Assembly: GCF_002177115.1 (NCBI RefSeq)
Contig: NZ_MVAG01000057.1
Span: 186,001 to 250,000 of the forward strand
From: Chryseobacterium mucoviscidosis
GTDB lineage: Bacteria; Bacteroidota; Bacteroidia; Flavobacteriales; Weeksellaceae
Direction of reading: 5' to 3'
DNA: 64,000 bases
Part shown: piece by piece, positions 1 through 7,135 of the stretch
Layout: the number at the start of each line of letters is the position of its first letter
Position numbering within the stretch: the stretch's first letter is position 1
Translations under genes and position numbers: made by a program
Notes under the pieces: generated by a model
The model's database searches: none
Seen by the model: the letters and a program-made list of their open reading frames with translations, nothing else
Told to the model about the DNA's origin: nothing

Positions 1-1
1 G

Positions 2-67
2 TTTAAAAATATTCCAACCGCAAATTATCACAACATCTTTAAAAATGGAGTGGAGTACTTCAAGTAA
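2..67 (+). CDS. 3' end of an unidentified gene (partial)
   Basis: An open frame entering from the left edge gives 21 residues ending in GVEYFK and a TAA stop at 65-67. A strong terminator hairpin starts about 20 bases after the stop, which supports a real gene end. Too little is present to name the product. It runs the same way as the GTPase cassette that follows but is separated from it by the terminator. Confidence 0.6.
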   Translation, partial: FKNIPTANYHNIFKNGVEYFK

Positions 68-87
68 AAGATCATCAATAAATAATA

Positions 88-124
88 AAATGCCTTCGTT
101 ACATAACGGAGGCATTTTTCTTTT
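88..124 (+). terminator. Rho-independent terminator of the partial upstream gene
   Basis: A perfect 12-bp stem (AATGCCTTCGTT / AACGGAGGCATT allowing one G-T pair) closes on loop ACAT and is followed by a T-rich tract. It separates the upstream gene from the cassette that begins at 224. Confidence 0.85.
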
Positions 125-125
125 T

Positions 126-180
126 ACCGTAATTTTTCCTGATTTACGGAAAACCGTAAAGAAAATGCTGAAAACCGTAA
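126..180. promoter_or_regulatory. Operator-like array of ACCGTAA/TTTACGG sites
   Basis: Three ACCGTAA sites (126-132, 153-159, 174-180) and one inverted TTTACGG (143-149) lie between the terminator and the first gene of the cassette. TTTACGG at 143-149 and CCGTAAA at 154-160 form a perfect inverted repeat around AAAA. The last two direct copies, each preceded by GAAA, are spaced exactly 21 bp, two helical turns. This is the layout expected for a dimeric or cooperatively bound repressor or activator. The regulator is unknown. Confidence 0.45.
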
Positions 181-223
181 TAAATTGCCGCTGTAAATAA
201 AGATTTAAACAAAAATTTTAACT

Positions 224-1258
224 ATGAAAACAAAAATTACTGCAACCGATTTATTTCTCGGTATTTTAGCTGTAATGCTTATCGGTGTTAGTTTTTACCA
301 GACCTGGCTCGGTTTACAGCAGATTTTTGGAGGGAGCTCCTTTGTTATTGCTTTGGTGCTTTCTCTTATCCTGCTTTTTTTACTTTGGCAGATAAGAAGG
401 GCAAAAACCAGCGGACAGTCTCCGTCTTCACTAAGCTGGATCTATTTTTTCTTTGCTTCATTTTGTTTCGTTGCCAATTTTAATGCATTGTATACAAGGT
501 TTATGAGAACCGATATTTATACAACAGAACTGCGTAATGTTAACGAAAAATTCAGTGCGCTGGAAACGGATGTAGAATCTAAGCTGAATTACTCCGTCCC
601 CGATGCTAAGACAAGACAGGCGATCCGAAGTGAATTAAATCTTTTGAAAATTCAGATCAGTGATCCTAAAAATGTCGGGATCGGACCGGAAGCAAGACAA
701 ATTATTGCAAGAATTGAAAAAATGATCGGCAAAAAAGTAACGCCTCTTACACCTGTAAGTGAAACTCCTGACGGATATGCAGATCTTGCCGACAGAATGG
801 AAGAACAGATCGTACAGATGGTTTATAACCTTACTCCGGAAGAAAAAAATCTGATGAGTGATATTAATAATGCTTCCGTACGATGGAATAAAGAAATTCA
901 GAATCTTTTACAGATGAATCCTGATGTAATAAACCTAATGGCTCAAGGGCAGATTGATAAATCTTTAACAGAGTATAACAGACTCGGATCAAAAGCAGAA
1001 TCTATTTTGGGAAAAGATAAACTGAAATTTGAGCCTACCCATTCTGAAACGCAGGAAGTAGGAAAAATAGGATATGCTTTTAGCCATGCCATCAAGAATT
1101 TCGGGATGTTTCAGTTGGTTGTTTTAGCAGGATGTATATTACTGGATTTCGGTATTATGTTTATCATTCTTTTAATGCCAACAGAAACTAACAGAAATAC
1201 AGGAAACAGCAGCGAAAGTATCTTTACCAGCAAACGCAGCGGAAAAACAATAATCTAA
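224..1258 (+). CDS. Four-helix membrane protein, first gene of a GTPase cassette
   Basis: I do not recognise the family. Three hydrophobic helices lie near residues 9-31, 38-58 and 70-90, followed by a ~200-residue polar, largely helical domain (about 91-285) and a fourth membrane helix near 295-320. There is no signal-peptidase site, so it should be an inner-membrane protein with its large domain on one side. Only 15 bases separate it from the next gene, a predicted GTPase, which itself overlaps the third gene, so the three are almost certainly co-transcribed. A membrane scaffold or effector for the GTPase is inference from context only. Confidence 0.85.
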   Translation: MKTKITATDLFLGILAVMLIGVSFYQTWLGLQQIFGGSSFVIALVLSLILLFLLWQIRRAKTSGQSPSSLSWIYFFFASFCFVANFNALYTRFMRTDIYTTELRNVNEKFSALETDVESKLNYSVPDAKTRQAIRSELNLLKIQISDPKNVGIGPEARQIIARIEKMIGKKVTPLTPVSETPDGYADLADRMEEQIVQMVYNLTPEEKNLMSDINNASVRWNKEIQNLLQMNPDVINLMAQGQIDKSLTEYNRLGSKAESILGKDKLKFEPTHSETQEVGKIGYAFSHAIKNFGMFQLVVLAGCILLDFGIMFIILLMPTETNRNTGNSSESIFTSKRSGKTII

Positions 1259-1273
1259 TACAAAGTATAAAAT

Positions 1274-2236
1274 ATGGAATGGGAAAATGAACCTTTGAAA
1301 CCATTGTCTTTTGATAAAGATCAGGAAGTTCTTAAACCTTTGACTTTTGATGAAGAAGACGCACTGAAGCCTTTGTCTTTAGACCATAACAAAGAAGCTG
1401 TGAACGATCGTTTTGTTCCTATTGCAAAAGGCAATGTCTCGGAAATTAAAAATAAAGACAGCAACTTCGTGTTTTTTTTCGGAACTGCTTCTTCCGGAAA
1501 ATCTGTTATTTTGGCAACCATGCTTTATTATCTCAGATCGAAAGCAGGAGTTATAAGACCCAAAATAGGGACACCAAATACCGCTGAAGCAGAAAGCCTT
1601 CTTTATGATTTTTTTGAAAATATCAGTAAAGGAATTTTACCTGCAGGAACAGTAAAAGATCAGGTAACGAGACTGGATCTTGTTTTCGAACCTAACAATA
1701 AATCGAAGAAAATAAATCCCATTAACCTTACTTTTTTAGAAACTTCAGGAGAAAATCATAACGAAATAAAAAGGGGAGGAAGCTATCACAGCAGCATAGA
1801 AACCTATCTTTCTGCCAATCTTCCTCTTACATTTATAATTGTAACAAGCTATGAAAGCGCGCATAAAGATGATATTTTAATCAATACTTTTTTAAATAAG
1901 CTTGAAAAGTATGAGAAAAAATTAAAATCCGTCAATATTATTCTGGTCATCTCAAAATGGGATAAATCCGGAAGAGCCAATGTGGAAGCCTCGGCGGAGC
2001 TAGATGATTTTATTCAGGAAAGGCTTCCGATGACTTCTACTGCGATGGATACCTATGGTCTGGCAAAAACATTCTACACCGTGGGAGAGCTTAATGAAGA
2101 AACCAATCAGATCACCATTCTGAATTTAGACAGAGCGCAGAAATTATCAGAGTGGCTGTATGAAAGTATCGTGGGTTATCCGCTGTCTTATGAAGGAACT
2201 TTTTGGGAACGTATAAAATTTAGTCTTACAAATTAA
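1274..2236 (+). CDS. P-loop GTPase-like protein (TRAFAC/double-GTPase-like)
   Basis: A soluble 320-residue protein. GTASSGKS at residues 70-77 is a Walker A/G1 loop, ETSGE at 156-160 fits the G3 position, and ISKWDKSG around 226-233 resembles the (N/T)KxD guanine-specificity motif as SKWD. The order and spacing match a Ras-like or TRAFAC GTPase fold. The first 40 residues carry three copies of LKPL(S/T)(F/L)D, an unusual short-motif array that may bind a partner. It shares one base with the next gene (TAATG), a translational-coupling arrangement. GTPases of this kind occur in predicted conflict systems as DO-GTPases, but assignment to such a family is not proven here. Confidence 0.85.
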   Translation: MEWENEPLKPLSFDKDQEVLKPLTFDEEDALKPLSLDHNKEAVNDRFVPIAKGNVSEIKNKDSNFVFFFGTASSGKSVILATMLYYLRSKAGVIRPKIGTPNTAEAESLLYDFFENISKGILPAGTVKDQVTRLDLVFEPNNKSKKINPINLTFLETSGENHNEIKRGGSYHSSIETYLSANLPLTFIIVTSYESAHKDDILINTFLNKLEKYEKKLKSVNIILVISKWDKSGRANVEASAELDDFIQERLPMTSTAMDTYGLAKTFYTVGELNEETNQITILNLDRAQKLSEWLYESIVGYPLSYEGTFWERIKFSLTN

Positions 2237-3756
2237 TGAGCAGTGTTAATTTAATTGCATTCGGAACTTTTGGAAATCCCAATGGCTTTACCCAGACTTT
2301 TTTTGCAGGAACACCCGTAGAAATAAAGACTTTAGACATAAGAGGAGCTGTACTTATTTATCCGAACAGTAAACTGTATTCTCTACGGAAAGAATATAAA
2401 GATGGTTTTTATATAATAACCTACACCATTTATACTTATGCCAAAGAACCTACTTCGGCGCGGGAAGGGTCTTTTATAGGCTCCAGTATTATGTTTACAG
2501 ACGAAATTGCAGAAGAAAATATTACCGTCCGCTGTCTTAACGAATTCCACTCCAATCTTATCAGCAGAAACGTTCAGAACGATACACTTACGGTAAATCA
2601 CTCAGAAAATTTCTCAATTGGTAAACCTGCAGATTTTGATAAAATAAATTTTAATCTGAAAAAAATAGATATCTTCGATTCCGTACAGAGTACAAACCGT
2701 CAACTGATGGTATATTGTGAAACCAATCCTTCCGCATTACAGATCATTCTGAAAAAAGCAGTTGATCTGCTGAATGTATATGATACAATTTACTTCACAG
2801 AAAGCTCGGACATTGCAAAATTTGTTCATCAGAAAAATATTTTTCAGTTTGTTCAGAAAGATGGGTTTGAAAATGAAATCAAAAAACTGAACGACGAAAG
2901 AAAACGTAAAATACAGGAAACCGTTACGGAATTTGAAAATGAAAAAATAAAATGGGAAAATTCCAGAAAACAGAATGGTGAAGATTTTAAATCTAAAATT
3001 GAAAGAAACAAAGAACTGCATCTTGCTAACGGCAGAAAGATAGAAGAATCTGAGAAAAATTTAGAGAAATTAAACGAAGTTTATTATGCATTCTCTCAGA
3101 AAATTGATGAATTTCTGAACCAATTGAAAACGGCCGACAGTCTTATGTTGAATAATATAACGCAGTCTTACAAGGCAGATAAAAATACTTTTTTAGACAA
3201 CATCAGAAACTTAGGAATACCGGAACTGGATTCTGTTTCGCAGCCAAGATCAGTTCGGGAACGTGAAATTCCCGTATATTCATCTTCTTATTACAACAAC
3301 TCCGGCAGAAAAGAAAAGGAAACAGAGCAGTCCAATATTTTTAAAACAGCAACAGTCATTCTTTCTGTTTTTTTGCTCGCTGCAGTTTCAGGTTTAGCAT
3401 GGTTTCAGTTTTTTAAAGAGCCTGAAAAACAAATTGTTTATAAAGAACAGGAGCCAGAAGTAACAACAGAGCCGGTTTCTGAGCTTATAGTCTCTGCACT
3501 GAATCCAAAACCTAATTCAGAAGCAGAATTTCTGATCCTCAATGAAATGAACAGAAAGCTGACGACAGACTTAAAAATTGATTCTGTTACAGGTTTTGTA
3601 TTTAAGGCGAATCCGCAGAGCGTAGAAAAATATTATAAATATCAAAAGAAAGACTATTCCAAACAGCTTTTCGAAAACAATAAGGAAAGTTTTAAAATTT
3701 CAGGGACAGATACAATATATACAGGCGATTTAAAATTCATACCCATCTTTAAATAA
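2236..3756 (+). CDS. Coiled-coil protein with one membrane helix, third gene of the GTPase cassette
   Basis: A 506-residue protein of unrecognised family. Residues 1-125 look like a beta-rich globular domain without a signal peptide, and 130-210 form a second mixed domain. Residues about 212-325 are rich in K, E, N and heptad hydrophobics, which predicts a long coiled coil. A single membrane helix lies at about 371-392, followed by a ~110-residue C-terminal domain. The start codon overlaps the stop of the GTPase gene by one base. The layout suggests a cytoplasmic sensor or adaptor domain tethered to the inner membrane, working with the GTPase and the four-helix protein; this is inference. Confidence 0.85.
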   Translation: MSSVNLIAFGTFGNPNGFTQTFFAGTPVEIKTLDIRGAVLIYPNSKLYSLRKEYKDGFYIITYTIYTYAKEPTSAREGSFIGSSIMFTDEIAEENITVRCLNEFHSNLISRNVQNDTLTVNHSENFSIGKPADFDKINFNLKKIDIFDSVQSTNRQLMVYCETNPSALQIILKKAVDLLNVYDTIYFTESSDIAKFVHQKNIFQFVQKDGFENEIKKLNDERKRKIQETVTEFENEKIKWENSRKQNGEDFKSKIERNKELHLANGRKIEESEKNLEKLNEVYYAFSQKIDEFLNQLKTADSLMLNNITQSYKADKNTFLDNIRNLGIPELDSVSQPRSVREREIPVYSSSYYNNSGRKEKETEQSNIFKTATVILSVFLLAAVSGLAWFQFFKEPEKQIVYKEQEPEVTTEPVSELIVSALNPKPNSEAEFLILNEMNRKLTTDLKIDSVTGFVFKANPQSVEKYYKYQKKDYSKQLFENNKESFKISGTDTIYTGDLKFIPIFK

Positions 3757-3847
3757 TTAATTTTTTGTAATTTTAAAAAGGATAGCTTTTAAAAGGAAGC
3801 AAAATTTTGATATTGAGTATATGAACAAACAACATCATAAAAACAAA

Positions 3848-4204
3848 ATGACTGTCATCAATGGCAGTCATTTTTCAAATCTGGAAGCATTCTACGAAGA
3901 AGTTTCATCACTTTTTTTGAAAGATGAGGATTGGAAAGTCGGAACTTTAGATGGTTTTGATGATATTTTATATGGATATGAAGGTGAAATTATCTGGAAA
4001 AATGTCCAAAAATCAAAAGAAAATTTAGGTTTTGATCTCACGAAGGAATTTTACGAAAATAAAATCCGACAGGGAAAACCCTTCAACGTTACATTGATTC
4101 AGCAAAAACTGGATGATTTAATCAATGGAAACGGACAAACGCTATTTGAAATTTTAATAGAAATTATAGAATCGCATAAAAATATTACCCTAATTTTGGA
4201 TTAA
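3848..4204 (+). CDS. Barstar-like ribonuclease inhibitor family protein
   Basis: Barstar proteins bind and block barnase-type ribonucleases. The N-terminal TVINGSHFSNLEAFYEEVS strand-helix, the DGFDDILYG segment and the C-terminal hydrophobic strand ITLILD match the fold and length (about 90-120 residues) of the family. The ATG at 3848 puts the beta strand at the N-terminus as in relatives; an upstream in-frame ATG at 3821 would add nine mostly polar residues. No barnase-like toxin gene is adjacent, so this is an orphan inhibitor in this window. It lies 91 bases after the GTPase cassette and may or may not be transcribed with it. Confidence 0.8.
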   Translation: MTVINGSHFSNLEAFYEEVSSLFLKDEDWKVGTLDGFDDILYGYEGEIIWKNVQKSKENLGFDLTKEFYENKIRQGKPFNVTLIQQKLDDLINGNGQTLFEILIEIIESHKNITLILD

Positions 4205-4237
4205 TTTTTAATTGAACAATTAACATTTGCTTAAATT

Positions 4238-4852
4238 ATGTACGGATTATTTTTTGGCGACAGCATTACTTATGGAGAATACGATGGTGTTTTTGGCGGC
4301 TGGGTCGACATTCTGAAAAGATATGCTCTGCAAAAATACAATGAAGGAAGCAAAGAACTGATTATTTTCAACCTTGGAATCGGCGGCGAAACAACCGAAG
4401 GTTTGGTAAAAAGAATTTCTTCCGAAATGGCAGCAAGAAATTCAGATGAAGGAAATATTATTTTTCTTGGATACGGCGCAAACGATCTGGCTGTAAAAGA
4501 AGATAATTACCTTGTAAAACCGGAAAAGTTCAGGGGAAATATATTAAAGGCGGTTCAGGAAGCGGAAAAATATTCACCAATAATTTACTTAATAAGCATT
4601 CTTCCGATTGCTGAAAAATTAGACGGAATTATCACTGCCTCCGGAAAATTAAGAACAAGTGATGAGGTTTTGGTATACAATCAGATTCTAAAACAAATTG
4701 CCAGAGAAAATTCTCTGAATTATATAGATTTTCATTCTGCTTTTCTGCAGGATAAAGAAATCCTGCTTTCAGAAGACGGCATTCACCCCAATGAAAAAGG
4801 TTATGGAATCATGGCTGAAATTGCCATTCCGATTATAGAAAAATATCTATAA
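4238..4852 (+). CDS. SGNH/GDSL-type hydrolase (esterase or lipase)
   Basis: All four SGNH blocks are visible: GDSIT with the nucleophile Ser9, the oxyanion Gly50 in LGIGGETT, Asn82 in GYGANDL, and the Asp180-x-x-His183 pair in EDGIHPNEKGYG. The 204-residue length is that of a single-domain enzyme. No signal peptide is present, so it should be cytoplasmic. Substrates in this superfamily range from acyl esters to thioesters and cannot be chosen from sequence. The 3' end overlaps the converging dagK-like gene by six bases. Confidence 0.9.
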   Translation: MYGLFFGDSITYGEYDGVFGGWVDILKRYALQKYNEGSKELIIFNLGIGGETTEGLVKRISSEMAARNSDEGNIIFLGYGANDLAVKEDNYLVKPEKFRGNILKAVQEAEKYSPIIYLISILPIAEKLDGIITASGKLRTSDEVLVYNQILKQIARENSLNYIDFHSAFLQDKEILLSEDGIHPNEKGYGIMAEIAIPIIEKYL

Positions 4853-5218
4853 ATTATTGAATATGAACTCTACATATTTCCAGTAAACCATTATTCCAAC
4901 CATAACCGATAAAATAGCCATCAAAACTACGGCTCCGGCGGAAATATCTTTGATGAAACCAATTCTTTTATCAAAATCAGGGTGAATAAAATCGCAGATT
5001 TTCTCAATAGCGGTATTCAGAATTTCAGTTGCTAAAACGCCGAAGGAAACCATTAAAATTAAAATAGTATCTGTAGAAGAAAGCTTTAGGTAAAAAATCA
5101 GAAACAAATTAACAAAGAAAGTGGCAAATTCAAGCTGAAAATTTCTTTCATGCTTCATCATGAGAAAAACACCCCGGAAAGCATTTCGTAAACTCTTATG
5201 TACAGGAGGTTTTCGCAT
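4847..5218 (-). CDS. dgkA: Diacylglycerol/undecaprenol kinase family protein (DagK)
   Basis: A small integral-membrane lipid kinase of 123 residues, the family's usual size. The diagnostic motif is E65-I-L-N68-T-A-I-E72, with K90-D-I-S-A-G-A further on. Hydrophobic helices lie near 30-46, 50-67 and 95-116. Bacteroidota and Gram-positive members mostly phosphorylate undecaprenol or diacylglycerol, feeding polyprenyl-phosphate or phosphatidate pools; which substrate is used here cannot be told. A consensus -7 box lies just upstream on the minus strand. It converges on and slightly overlaps the SGNH hydrolase gene. Confidence 0.9.
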   Translation of the reverse strand: MRKPPVHKSLRNAFRGVFLMMKHERNFQLEFATFFVNLFLIFYLKLSSTDTILILMVSFGVLATEILNTAIEKICDFIHPDFDKRIGFIKDISAGAVVLMAILSVMVGIMVYWKYVEFIFNNL

Positions 5219-5233
5219 ATTGAAAGTTTTTTA

Positions 5234-5241
5234 CAAATATA
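5234..5241 (-). promoter_or_regulatory. -7 promoter box for the dagK-like gene
   Basis: On the minus strand this reads TATATTTG, a perfect match to the Bacteroidota TAnnTTTG -7 element, about 15 bases before the start codon at 5218. Confidence 0.55.
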
Positions 5242-5385
5242 GTCAATTGCTAAAAGAAAATCCTTATCTTTAGTGCATTAGGATGTTTTCGGGCATCAAA
5301 AAGCAGAGCAGGAGAAGTTGTGAAATTATTTTGATGGATGTTAATAACTCTCAGAATTATTCTTTTCATTCTGTTTTCTATTTAT

Positions 5386-5393
5386 TATATTTG
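5386..5393 (+). promoter_or_regulatory. -7 promoter box for dnaN
   Basis: TATATTTG matches the TAnnTTTG consensus of the Bacteroidota primary sigma factor and lies 21 bases before the dnaN start. Confidence 0.6.
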
Positions 5394-5414
5394 TAAAAAT
5401 TTATTTTTAAATCT

Positions 5415-6545
5415 ATGAAATTTATTATTTCAAGTGGTGAACTACAGAAGGCTTTGCAAACTGTAAGTGGCGTAATATCAAGCTCTCAGTCGAGACCGAT
5501 TTTAGAAAACTATCTTTTTGAATTAGACGGAACTCAGGTTACCATTACCGCATCTGACGGCGAAACGACTCTTGTAACTTCTCTTGAGGCAAAGTCTGAT
5601 GATACGGGTAAATTTGCCGTTCCTGCAAAGATTTTTCAGGACTTCATCAAGACTTATGGAGAACAGCCTCTTACGTTGGTTGTGAAGGACAATGCGGAAG
5701 GAACAGGAAGTCAGCTTGAGATTTTAGATGAAAAAGATAACTTCGCCGTAGCATTGGATAACGCAGACGATTATCCGGAATTGCCGGAATTTGATGCCGC
5801 ACAAAGTGTTACCATGCCTGCAGGAGTTTTATCTGAAGCCCTTACCAATACGCTTTTCGCCACAAGTAACGATTCTCTTCGTCCGGTAATGACGGGAGTA
5901 CTGTTCCAGTTTGGAGAAAATGAAACCAACTTCGTTTCTACAGATTCTCACAGATTGGTAGTATACAAAAGAAAAGATCTGATGAATGCCGAACCTATGG
6001 AATTCATCATGCCTAAAAAGCCTTTAAACATTTTCAAAAATATTTTAGCGAGTTCCAATGAAGACGTAACGATCGAATTCAACGAGAATATGGCAAAATT
6101 CACTTTTGGAAAGCACGTTTGGATCTGTAGATTAATCGACGGAAAATATCCTAATTATACAGCGGTAATTCCAAAAGAGAACCCGAATGTATTAACCATC
6201 AACAGAAATCTTTTGTTAGGAGCGATTAAAAGAGCTTCCATCATGTCTAATAAATCCACCAATCAGGTAAGATTTAAGCTTTCTGCAAACATACTTCACC
6301 TTCACGCAGAAGATACGGAGTACGCAAACAAAGCAGATATGCAGATTCCTTGCGATTACAACGGAGAAGACATCAACATCGGCTTCAGCTCTAAATTCTT
6401 AACGGAAATGTTAACGATTCTTGGTTCAGACGATATTACGATGAAAATGTCTCAGCCAAACAGACCGGGAATTATCGAACCTCTTGATGGTCTTGAAGAA
6501 AACGAAAGTATTTTAATGTTATCAATGCCGGTCATCGGATTGTAA
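5415..6545 (+). CDS. dnaN: DNA polymerase III subunit beta (sliding clamp)
   Basis: DnaN forms the ring-shaped dimer that tethers DNA polymerase III to DNA and serves as a docking platform for repair factors. The 376-residue length and the three repeated clamp folds fit, with the N-terminus MKFIISSGELQKALQTVSGVI, the central SNDSLRPVMTGVLF segment, STDSHRLVVYKR, and the C-terminal LSMPVIGL that forms part of the peptide-binding pocket. A promoter lies just upstream and a strong terminator just downstream, so it is probably monocistronic. dnaA is not adjacent, as is common in Flavobacteriia. Confidence 0.98.
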   Translation: MKFIISSGELQKALQTVSGVISSSQSRPILENYLFELDGTQVTITASDGETTLVTSLEAKSDDTGKFAVPAKIFQDFIKTYGEQPLTLVVKDNAEGTGSQLEILDEKDNFAVALDNADDYPELPEFDAAQSVTMPAGVLSEALTNTLFATSNDSLRPVMTGVLFQFGENETNFVSTDSHRLVVYKRKDLMNAEPMEFIMPKKPLNIFKNILASSNEDVTIEFNENMAKFTFGKHVWICRLIDGKYPNYTAVIPKENPNVLTINRNLLLGAIKRASIMSNKSTNQVRFKLSANILHLHAEDTEYANKADMQIPCDYNGEDINIGFSSKFLTEMLTILGSDDITMKMSQPNRPGIIEPLDGLEENESILMLSMPVIGL

Positions 6546-6566
6546 TTTTAACGTAAATAAAATAGG

Positions 6567-6604
6567 ATAAGAGGTTTTGATTTTTTCAGAACCTCTTATT
6601 TTTT
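6567..6604 (+). terminator. Terminator of dnaN
   Basis: ATAAGAGGTT pairs perfectly with AACCTCTTAT around a T-rich loop that adds TGA/TCA pairs, followed by TTTTTT. It abuts the variable-hairpin repeat that starts at 6605. Confidence 0.85.
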
Positions 6605-6732
6605 AGGAGCTGTTTCCCGCTTTCCGCACTCGCTATTTACTTAGGAATCGGCTGCGGCAGCTTCGCTGCCGCAGCCGATTCCTAAGTAAATGAGCTCAAA
6701 CAAAGCTTCAATCGGGGCTAGAATTGCAGTCC
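6605..6732. repeat. Variable-hairpin interspersed repeat, copy 1 (possible structured RNA)
   Basis: A 27-bp perfect inverted repeat (6635-6661 and 6665-6691) closes on loop TTC and is embedded in flanks shared with a second copy at 61904. Left flank: CTTTCCGCACTCGCTATTT. Right flank: AAATGAGCTCAAACAA, then a segment ending TTGCAGTC. The stem sequence differs almost completely from copy 2, yet both stems pair perfectly and both tips read GCTTCGC. On the minus strand the unit runs from GACTGCAA through CTAGCCCCGATT to GCGGGAAACAGCTCC. It may belong to the Flavobacteria-specific Flavo-1 RNA class; that link is from memory and is unverified. Confidence 0.75.
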
Positions 6733-7135
6733 GCCGTTTTGCAATGAACAAAGAGAAGAAGTAATCTATGGAATACATCTACAAGTAGAAATCGAGGCTT
6801 AGTTTTAGAAACAGTAATAACAGATTTAAATTCTGCTGTCACTTGCTGAGTAGAACGCCTTAGCGAACAAAAATATTCGAAATTTAACAATTCTTTTCTT
6901 AGCGATCTTTTGCGTTAAAAAGAAGGTTTTTTAGACTGCCCCGTCGCTTCGCTCTTCGTAATGACAATGCCTTGCTGCTCCGGCAGGAAAAAGAAAGCTG
7001 CTAAATAACTCTTAAAGTTTCTCTCACATTTCTCTGTTTCTTAAAAAAACACGATATTTGTAACGCGAAAAATTCAAGTAAAATTTTCAAAATAAGCAAG
7101 GTTTCTTTTAACCTTGAAAAATAATAAATTATCAG
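6733..7135. other. Intergenic stretch before pheT with eroded repeat fragments
   Basis: No coding sequence is supported here. A GCGATCTTTTGCGTTAAA segment near 6902 resembles the end of the TTAACCGC-type palindromes found elsewhere in the window. TCGCTTCGCTCTTCGTAATGAC near 6944 resembles the right end of the CTGTCATT repeats. A near-consensus -7 box (GATATTTG, 7053-7060, one mismatch) lies about 75 bases before pheT. Confidence 0.5.
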
